Below, in pieces: positions 1-5,900 of a DNA stretch of 8,224 nt. The DNA lies in assembly GCA_016287975.1 (NCBI GenBank), contig JAEEXV010000086.1:1-8224 (forward strand), given 5' to 3'. The stretch comes from Lentisphaeria bacterium (GTDB taxonomy: Bacteria; Verrucomicrobiota; Lentisphaeria; Oligosphaerales; Oligosphaeraceae). The position numbers and the translations under genes were made by a program. The notes below the pieces were generated by a model, which saw only the letters and a list, made by a program, of their open reading frames with translations, made no database searches and was not told where the DNA came from. Position 1 is the first letter of the stretch, and every line of letters begins with the position of its first letter.

Positions 1-316
1 AATACCCCGCCAGCAGACGGCAGGAGTCCGTCTTCTTCACGTTGAGCTCGAACGACTTCATGGCGCGTGTGCGTCTGTCGTAGAACACGTTGTAGTATCC
101 GCATGCCCTTTTTATGTCCTTGCTCTTCTTTCCCCTGGGACTGCCGTTGTCCTCCATGGAGCCATCCTGTCCTGCACCGTCTTCACATGGCTCCTGCCCC
201 GGCGCGTCGTCCAGGCGAGCCTTTTTCCGCAGAAGCTCCTCCAGCTCCCGCCTCTGGCTGTCAAGCTCAAGGCGAAGCCTGAGCAGCGTCATGGCGCGCC
301 TCCTCACGTCCAGATA
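1..316 (-). pseudogene. Partial second IS1634-type transposase, interrupted at its 5' side and cut by the window edge
   Basis: The minus-strand frame ending at base 2 is open and reads YLDVRRRAMTLLRLRLELDS, then a variable hydrophilic linker, then a block containing CGYYNVFYDRR and ending in LLAGY at the window edge. It aligns in order with residues 366-464 of the complete transposase next door (YLDVKRRAMALL..., YGYYNVFYDKK, LLAGY). Identity is roughly two thirds in the conserved blocks, and the linker differs in sequence and length. It is therefore a paralogous element, not a recent copy. Both catalytic aspartates would lie upstream of Y366 and are missing. The glutamate-bearing C-terminal part may continue beyond base 1. 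Similarity stops at about base 316, four bases before the terminal inverted repeat of the complete IS. That suggests the complete IS inserted into, or recombined with, this gene. No start codon belongs to it, so it is almost certainly inactive. Confidence 0.85.
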
Positions 317-320
317 GTGT

Positions 321-348
321 GAGTTTTCCCATTTTTCCTAATCGTTAT
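321..348 (+). repeat. Left terminal inverted repeat of the IS
   Basis: It begins GAGTTTTCCC and ends CTAATCGTTAT. Compared with the reverse complement of 2314-2341 it differs only at repeat positions 11, 14 and 17. The TAG stop of the transposase (338-340) and its last few codons lie inside it, so the coding sequence and the transposase-binding end are superimposed. Confidence 0.88.
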
Positions 349-2191
349 TCACTTCCATCACCTTTTTCCGTGGACGCCCCCGCTTCTTCGCCTGCATCCT
401 GATGGAGGTGTACACCTTGTCGCATCCCTTGGGTGGTTCGAAGCCGAAGGCCTCGCAGATCTCCAGCTGTGCGCCGACGAAAGGCGTGATTTTCCTGGCA
501 TGTCCCGGATGCTCTATGCACCTGATGGACCTCATCTCGTCAAGTATCTCCAGGGACGAGGAGAACCTATCCTTCAATTTTGTCTTCCAGACGTGCCTGA
601 CCTGCGAGCCGAGGACGAGACTGACGAACAGGATGAGCTGGCGTCCCGTCCAGCCTTCCTCGGACCAGCATCTCTGGCGGTCTGCCGCCACCTGGTCCTT
701 CATCTGCTCGAAGTACTTCTCCTGCTCGTCCCGCAGCTTGTAGTGATGACAAGCCTCCATCGGGCCGAAGTCCAGCCGGTGCGTTACGCTGGCAAAATAC
801 CCGGCCAGAAGCCGGAAGCCGGCCTCCTTTTTCTTATGGAGCCCATATGATTTCATAATTTCCGTCTTCTTGTCGTAGAAGACGTTGTAGTAGCCATATG
901 CTCTCTTGAGGCACTTCCCTCCCGCGTCATCCCCCTTTGCTCCACAGGCGGTTTCTCCCGCCTGTTCCCCGTCTGCCTCTCCGCCATTCTGCAGAATGGA
1001 CTTGCTGCGCAGCATCCCCTCCAGTTCCGCCTTCTGGCTTTCAAGCTCAAGGCGATGCCTGAGCAGGGCCATGGCGCGCCTCTTCACATCCAGATAAAGG
1101 TTGAGCTTCAGACGGTCCGCCTTCCTGGTGCGTCCGTTCGTGGAAACCACCTCATAGTCCAGGTCAAACTGGCAATAGGCCAGTTCAGTCTCCGGATCAA
1201 TCGACATGGCTTCGGGGCAGGAATCATACATCCCGAACCCGGATATCCTGTCCATGATGAACTTCTGGCCGGTTTTCACGCTCATCAGCATCGCCTGTCC
1301 GTCCCGTATGTACTTCTCCATGTTCTTCAGGGAGTCATACCCGCGGTCGGTGATGAGGGCGACATTCTGGAAGCCGGCCTCCTTGAGGTCCTTGAGGATG
1401 ACATCAAGGCTTCTGGAGTCGGGCATGTTCCCGGGGAAGGAGCGGTAGTACACGGGCATGTGCCGGGACAGCGTGTAGACCACGACGGAGAGAATCTGCT
1501 CAAGAGGAAGATGTTCCCTGTTCTTCCCCCAGCGTATGTCTGCAAGGGAATCGCCGAACGCGCTTCGAGACGTCGAGTCGACCGCGCAAAGTTCGTCCTT
1601 GCCCAGGCGCGAGGCGCGCAGGGAGAGAAGCTCCATCCTGTGCTTTTCCGTAATGGACTGGGTCAGTTTCGTGATGGTCTTGGGGGACAGCGGGTAGTCG
1701 CATGGCGACTTGACGTTGCGCTGCCAGCGCTCGACGCGGTTGAAGCTGAACCTCGTCAGATACGGGAACATGGCCAGTGCCATGACGGCGTCGACCATCT
1801 CCTTGTTGCCGTCGAACACGACTTCAAGATCCCGCCGTATTTTCGTCTTCTCCGCTATCTGCTCCAGCAGCCAGATGTCCCCGTACAGGCGGTTCCGCGC
1901 GTCGCCGTCAAGGATTGAACGCCCCTGCCCGCGCCGGTCGGACAACTTGTCCAGCAGGCTAAGATCCCAATCGGGGGGGAAGACGAACTTCGCGCGTTCC
2001 CCGCCAGGAAGGGCCAGGAACTCAGCCCATGGCGTGAACTTGTTGCCCGCCAGCGCCCCGTAGTGCTTGTGCAGCCTGACGTTCCTTCCGTCCTTCCCAG
2101 TGACGGTGCGCTGGACGCTGGCATAGGCATGGCCGTGGGTGGTGTGGACGACAAAACGGTAGGCGGCTGCTGGATTGACAGGGCGTGGCAT
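338..2191 (-). CDS. IS1634-type DDE transposase, 617 aa
   Basis: Transposase that would cut and join the IS ends by DDE two-metal-ion chemistry. Numbering starts at the ATG at 2191. The first catalytic Asp is D205 in CAVDSTSRSAFGD. The second is D282 in LITDRGYDS. The catalytic Glu is E491 within YKLRDEQEKYFEQMK, which fits the Y-(2)-R-(3)-E-(6)-K signature of IS4-type transposases exactly (Y484, R487, E491, K498). The 208 residues between D282 and E491 form the large insertion typical of IS1634 enzymes and include a hydrophilic, variable linker at about 395-428. The C-terminus carries KKRGRPRKK (602-610), an AT-hook-like basic patch. I chose the ATG at 2191 because GAGGAG (2201-2206) sits 9 nt upstream. 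The frame is open back to a TTG at 2254, but that codon has no ribosome binding site. No frameshift or missing catalytic residue is visible. Confidence 0.94.
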   Translation of the reverse strand: MPRPVNPAAAYRFVVHTTHGHAYASVQRTVTGKDGRNVRLHKHYGALAGNKFTPWAEFLALPGGERAKFVFPPDWDLSLLDKLSDRRGQGRSILDGDARNRLYGDIWLLEQIAEKTKIRRDLEVVFDGNKEMVDAVMALAMFPYLTRFSFNRVERWQRNVKSPCDYPLSPKTITKLTQSITEKHRMELLSLRASRLGKDELCAVDSTSRSAFGDSLADIRWGKNREHLPLEQILSVVVYTLSRHMPVYYRSFPGNMPDSRSLDVILKDLKEAGFQNVALITDRGYDSLKNMEKYIRDGQAMLMSVKTGQKFIMDRISGFGMYDSCPEAMSIDPETELAYCQFDLDYEVVSTNGRTRKADRLKLNLYLDVKRRAMALLRHRLELESQKAELEGMLRSKSILQNGGEADGEQAGETACGAKGDDAGGKCLKRAYGYYNVFYDKKTEIMKSYGLHKKKEAGFRLLAGYFASVTHRLDFGPMEACHHYKLRDEQEKYFEQMKDQVAADRQRCWSEEGWTGRQLILFVSLVLGSQVRHVWKTKLKDRFSSSLEILDEMRSIRCIEHPGHARKITPFVGAQLEICEAFGFEPPKGCDKVYTSIRMQAKKRGRPRKKVMEVNND

Positions 2192-2200
2192 CTGCGCTTG

Positions 2201-2206
2201 CTCCTC
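2201..2206 (-). promoter_or_regulatory. Ribosome binding site of the transposase
   Basis: GAGGAG on the minus strand, 9 nt before the ATG at 2191. It decides the start in favour of the 617-aa product over a 21-residue longer reading from a TTG codon. Confidence 0.7.
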
Positions 2207-2222
2207 ATGGAGTGAAAATCGG

Positions 2223-2246
2223 TAACGATTAGAAATACAATCGTTA
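2223..2246. repeat. Internal palindromic site in the IS leader, TAACGATT-N8-AATCGTTA
   Basis: A perfect 8-bp inverted repeat with an 8-nt spacer, 32 bp upstream of the transposase ATG. Its arms are the same AATCGTTA octamer found in the inner part of both terminal repeats (340-347 and, reversed, 2315-2322). The 15-mer TAACGATTAGAAATA occurs at 2223-2237 and again at 2315-2329. It lies where the transposase promoter or leader must be. It could be an extra transposase-binding site used for autoregulation; that role is inferred from position and sequence sharing only. Confidence 0.7.
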
Positions 2247-2300
2247 TTTGGCAAAAAGCAAGCCAGATCCAGGAACTTTTTGGAAAAACGTGCCTGAATC

Positions 2301-2313
2301 CGGCTCAGAGCCG
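2301..2313. repeat. Short palindrome next to the right IS end
   Basis: CGGCTC-A-GAGCCG, a 6-bp perfect inverted repeat around one base, immediately inside the right terminal repeat. Several IS groups carry structured RNA just inside an end that damps read-through expression from outside promoters. Such a role here is only a guess. The rest of the 2192-2313 leader is AT-richer than its surroundings and shows no convincing consensus promoter. Confidence 0.4.
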
Positions 2314-2341
2314 ATAACGATTAGAAATAAAGGGAAAACTC
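2314..2341 (-). repeat. Right terminal inverted repeat of the IS
   Basis: Read on the minus strand it begins GAGTTTTCCC and ends CTAATCGTTAT, matching the left repeat at 25 of 28 positions. Its outermost bases supply the last two bases of the TGA stop that now ends the adjacent GrpB fragment. Confidence 0.88.
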
Positions 2342-2558
2342 AGAAGGCCCTGATGAAATCACTTTTGGCTTCCGTGTAAGCATCGCGGTCGTGTTCGAAG
2401 CGTTTTTGCAAGGACGTTTTCAATCGGGCGTATTCCTGTGCTTTTGCAGGATTCTGTCGGAGAAAATCACGGAACACGATTTCATCCCAGTCGCATGGGT
2501 GGCGGATATGCAGATGGAAGACTTTTTCCGCAAAGCCCTGCGGGGTGTAGCCTTTGCG
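2340..2558 (-). pseudogene. GrpB-family (UPF0157) protein, C-terminal fragment truncated at both ends
   Basis: The frame reads KGYTPQGFAEKVFHLHIR, then FRDFLRQNPAKAQEYARLK and HDRDAYTEAKSDFIRAF before a stop. This is the C-terminal half of GrpB-family proteins, a nucleotidyltransferase-like fold of about 170 aa whose role is poorly defined. The N-terminal half, with the conserved substrate-pocket region, is absent. Upstream of about 2558 the frame runs into hairpin-rich repeat DNA. The frame stays open to an ATG at 2660, but that start has no ribosome binding site and the added residues do not look like GrpB. At the other end the TGA stop (2340-2342) is made of one flank base plus the first two bases of the IS, so a few native C-terminal residues were probably lost to the insertion. 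The family call is from recognised motif text; a functional protein is unlikely. Confidence 0.78.
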
Positions 2559-2566
2559 GTGCCGTG

Positions 2567-2653
2567 CCGCCGCATTTTTGCGGCGGAAGCGGACATGGGA
2601 TTCGGAACCGACAGCCGCCCATTCACCGAGCCGCCACGGCGGGGCCGCCGTGG
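2567..2653. repeat. Two strong GC-rich hairpins beside the broken GrpB gene
   Basis: The first, 2567-2586, pairs CCGCCGCA with TGCGGCGG around a TTTT loop (8 bp). The second, 2634-2653, is CCACGGCGG-GG-CCGCCGTGG, a perfect 9-bp inverted repeat. They lie within about 10 to 95 bp of the point where GrpB similarity stops. No T-run follows either stem, so classical intrinsic terminators are unlikely. They resemble mobile or recombinogenic intergenic hairpins, but I cannot name a family. Confidence 0.6.
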
Positions 2654-2674
2654 CAACCATTTTCGGGGTGTTGA

Positions 2675-2872
2675 TCGCGGGCCGCGCGGATATGGGCGGT
2701 GGAGCGGGGCCCCGACGGCGGGCAAGCCCGCCGGCACACGCCGGGCAAATGCGGGTCCGCGCGGATATGGGCGGGGAAGCGGTGCCCCGACGGCGGGCAA
2801 GCCCGCCGGCACACGCTAGGCAAATGCAGACCCGCGCGGATATGGGCCGTGGAGCGGGGCCCCGCTGGCGGG
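2675..2872. repeat. 75-bp tandem repeat, about 2.5 copies, with an internal hairpin
   Basis: Copies begin with CCGCGCGGATATGGGC at 2682, 2757 and 2832, an exact 75-bp period. Each full copy holds CGGCGGGC-AA-GCCCGCCG (2716-2733 and 2791-2808), a perfect 8-bp inverted repeat. The third copy matches for about 40 bp and diverges inside the hairpin. Copy 2 differs from copy 1 at scattered positions, so the array is not brand new. The period is a multiple of three, so every reading frame shows a 25-residue protein repeat. None has a ribosome binding site, and the array lies between genes, so I treat it as non-coding. Confidence 0.85.
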
Positions 2873-2946
2873 CTCCATTGGCCCCGCCTCCAAAAGTCGG
2901 CGTCGTGCCAATACTCCTTTTGCAAGCCTGGCAGGGCTTTCAGGGG
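2873..2946. other. Intergenic spacer downstream of the 1470-aa gene
   Basis: It holds no gene. A weak inverted repeat AAGCC-N6-GGCTT (2924-2939) lies 8 bp past the stop codon of the large gene. It has only a 5-bp stem and no T-run, so it is at best a poor terminator. No better terminator for the operon is visible before the 75-bp repeats, whose hairpins may serve as 3' ends instead. Confidence 0.4.
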
Positions 2947-5900
2947 TTATCCAGCGAGATTGACCCGTTGGGAGGCCAGGGCGCCAGATTTCCAGGCGAG
3001 CAGATCGATGGCGGAGCAGTTCTGGAAACTCGCCATTTCGAGTTCGCCGCTCATGAGGTCGGCGAGGAACTGCGCGCATTTGCCGTCGTTCTCGAAATGG
3101 AGTTCGAGGCCGTCGCGGAACGCTCCCTCCGCGCGGGCGGCGGCGTTCTCCAGGCCCACCAGGGCCTCACCGACGCGCTTGCCCATCTTCCCCGCCGCGA
3201 ATGGCGAAAGGGTCAGGACGAACTCCGCGCCCTCGCGCCGTACCGCCATGCCCGCCTGCAGCGCGCGCTCTCTGCGGGACGCCGCCGAAAACACGATTCC
3301 GGCGACCGCAGGCACGGTGGAGCCGCGCGTCATCCCCAGGTCGAAGGTGACCATTGCGTCGGGTTCGGTCATGCTCTCGACCAGCGCGGTGGAACGGCGC
3401 AGCGTGTCCTCGCGGTGCAGGAGACGCTCGATGGGCGCGCGGTCCGCCGCGGACAGATCCATCACGAAGGAGTGCGCGCCCTGCGCGCCTCCGCTCCGCG
3501 CCATCTTCTGGAACATCTGGTCATCGATGGTCGGGAGGAACTGGAGCAGCAGATTGGTGGCGAGGGCATCTGGCACCGCGAGTTTTCCGCACAGCGTCTG
3601 CTTGCATTGCACGAAGAACTTCGATTCCCGCAGCGCGCGCTGATCCGTCATGTGCGCAATCATCTCTTTCAGCGCGGCCGCGCTTCCGATCGGCGGGTCG
3701 CTCCGCAGGAACGCGTCCAGGACCGCGATCTGGACGGCATCGGCCAGCGTCTTGCGGACCTGTCCGCTGAACGCCTGCGTGGTCTGCGCCAGCGACTTCT
3801 TCGCCGCCTCGAAGTCCGCCTTCGCGGCGGTGCTCAGGGTGCGTCCCGCGATGGACGCGCGCACTCCCTGTCCTGCGATTTCCTGCGGGAACGCAGCGAA
3901 GATCATGTCACGCGCCGGCGCGAGTTTCTCTCCTGAAAGATTCGCATGGTGGAACGCGCGGTCCCAGATTTTCTGAGAACTGCCTTGCCTGTCCTGCTGT
4001 TTGAATGCCAGGACCGCCTTGGCCTTGTTCACGTAATTCCCGTGTGCCAGGAACTGCTCGATCTCCTTGCCGATCGCCACCAGGTTGCGCTTCTCCTCAA
4101 GCCCCTCTCCCGACAAATGGAAGATCTTGTCGCGCAAGGCAAAGAGTTGCCTTCCCTCGTCATCCATGGAGAACTTGTGGCGCGATGTCATGGAGGAGAG
4201 TTGCATCCCCTCGGGGAAGCGGATGCTCGCCAGCAAATCGTAGCGGGTCTGCATCCGCTGCGCGGCGGCCTGACGCTCTTCCGCCGTCGCGGAATGCCTT
4301 TCGGCATTGAAGTCCCGCTCCATGCCATGCACGGCAGCCTGCAAGGCCAGGATGCAGACGGAGATGGTCGCGCCGCTTACCCTTTGCGGCTTGAAGGTTC
4401 CGCCGTCCACCTCCTTCACCGACTTCACGGTCTGCTGCAGTCCCGCCACGTTCCCCATGACGTCCACGTAGGCCTCCTGCTGGCGTCTGGCGCGGGTTGT
4501 CAGAAGCACGCTCGTTCCGCGCAGTTCCTCCGCCTTTTCCGCGAATGCGGCGATGGCGGTGCGCTGCTCCTCGGTCGGCTCGCCTTCGATCTGGAAGGCG
4601 GTCGCCAGTTCGGCGGGCAGTGTCTCGCAGGCCGCGAAGAGCCCTTGCCGCACGCTTGCGCCGCTTTGCATCAGTTGTTCTCCCGTGGCGCTCTTGCAGT
4701 CCGCGTAGCGCCGCGTCAAGTTCTCCAGGGCCTTCTGGGCGGCGAAGACATCGCTCTGCCCCGCGCAGACATCAAAGGCCTCCTGGAGTTCGCGCGCGCC
4801 GTCCATGGTCGTGGATAGGGCGGCCAGGGACTTTCCGAAGTCCTCGACGAACCGCAGTTCCTTGACATCGAACGCCATGGCGCCGAAGAGATTCGGGTCG
4901 CTTTTGAACGGCTCGGGCAATTTTGCCTGGAAGTCGGCGAAGCGTGCCTGCGCATCGGGCAGCGGCGAATCGTCGGTCATGCCCTGGGTCAATTCGTCCA
5001 TCCAGAGTTTCCTGAGGATGGCCATGTTGAGATTGTTGGGGCGATTGCGTCCCGCCACCCCGATCTTGCCCAGCATGTAGCGGAGGGTCGACGCGGGCGC
5101 GGATTCCTTGACATAGTAGATGCCCAGGCGCTGCATCGCGATGTTCTTGGAAGGTTCTCCCATGGTGCGGTCGAAGGTGTCGCGCACGACGGCGGCATTG
5201 TGGAGCAAGCGCACCTTCTTCGCGTCCATTTGCGGCGCGAGGCCGAGTTTGACCTGGAGCAGCAAATCCGCGACGTCAGGGTTCATTTCCAGGAGCGTGT
5301 CCATCTGCTTGAACAACTCGGTGGCCGCGCCTGGGGGGCCGTCCATCCGCGCGTTCACGGCGTCGGACAGTTGCCGCAAGACGTCGGGCTTTTCGATGCC
5401 CAGTTTCAGGACCGCGATGGACAGATCCGTGTCGAAGCCGCCCAGGCGGAGGAGTTCTCCGACCGCCCTCCGCTCCGCGGCATCCAGGGAGATGCGGATG
5501 CCTTCGGGGAAGAGCGCCATCATCTCCGTGTAGAGCTGCGCCAGTCGGGTCTCCGTCTCGCGGCATTGGGTCTCGACCATCGTGCGATCCGCCTCCAGCA
5601 TGGTCTTCGCGGCCGTCGCGCGCGTTTGGGAGATGAGATCCGCCAGAGTCTGCAACTTTGCGAAGACCGTCTTCGGCTGGGTTCTGTCGCTGATGTGGAA
5701 AAGGCGGACACGCTTGTCCACATCGTCAATCCGACGCGTCGCGGTGCGCAGATTGGTGCGTGAAGTGTCCGTGATGTCCCGCTGTGCGTCCTCAAGAGCC
5801 TTCCCGTTCAGGTGTGCCTGGGAAGCCAGGCTGTCCGCCAATTCCTGCAGGGTGTGCTGCCCGCCCGCATCGATGGAATCCATGACCAGGTCGTACTCCT

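Larger units (their letters stand above)
321..2341 (-). mobile_element. Complete IS1634-type (IS4 superfamily) insertion sequence, about 2.02 kb
   Basis: The element is bounded by two 28-bp inverted repeats (321-348 and 2314-2341) that match at 25 of 28 positions. One further matching base pair (320/2342) could extend it to 2023 bp. It carries one transposase gene filling most of its length, transcribed right to left. The stop codon of that gene lies inside the left repeat, so there is almost no spare sequence at that end. The right end has about 120 bp of non-coding leader with extra copies of the terminal motif. The gene is unbroken and the ends are intact, so the element looks potentially active. 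I see no target duplication: the left flank reads ...CAGATAGTGT and the right flank AGAAGGCCC... . The left neighbour is a relic of a related IS and the right neighbour is a truncated GrpB gene. Family placement rests on the transposase signature. Confidence 0.85.

Noticed and set aside
1055..1918. 287-aa plus-strand frame opposite the transposase
   Set aside because: The minus strand carries all three catalytic residues and the Y-R-E-K signature in one frame. The plus-strand reading has no motif or ribosome binding site.
2192..2254. N-terminal extension of the transposase from a TTG at 2254
   Set aside because: It has no ribosome binding site and would translate through the internal palindrome. 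The ATG at 2191 has GAGGAG at ideal spacing.
2675..2872. CRISPR array
   Set aside because: The whole 75-bp unit repeats, including the part that would be spacer, and there are only 2.5 units, so there are no unique spacers.
2623..2925. Minus-strand frame of about 100 aa with a 25-residue repeat (CRRACPPSG..., AHIRA) after an AAGGAG-like string
   Set aside because: The protein repeat is a by-product of the 75-bp DNA repeat being divisible by three. Alternative frames repeat equally well, and the AAGGAG string lies downstream of the only upstream start (TTG at 2925).
2924..2939. Intrinsic terminator after the 1470-aa gene
   Set aside because: The stem is only 5 bp and is followed by GCAAAAGG rather than a T-run on the transcribed strand, so I do not call it a terminator.
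2554..3976. Long plus-strand open frames (up to 460 aa) opposite the 3' part of the large gene
   Set aside because: They are antisense shadows of a GC-rich minus-strand gene, have no ribosome binding site, and run through the non-coding 75-bp repeats. Their composition is Arg/Ala/Ser-rich low complexity.
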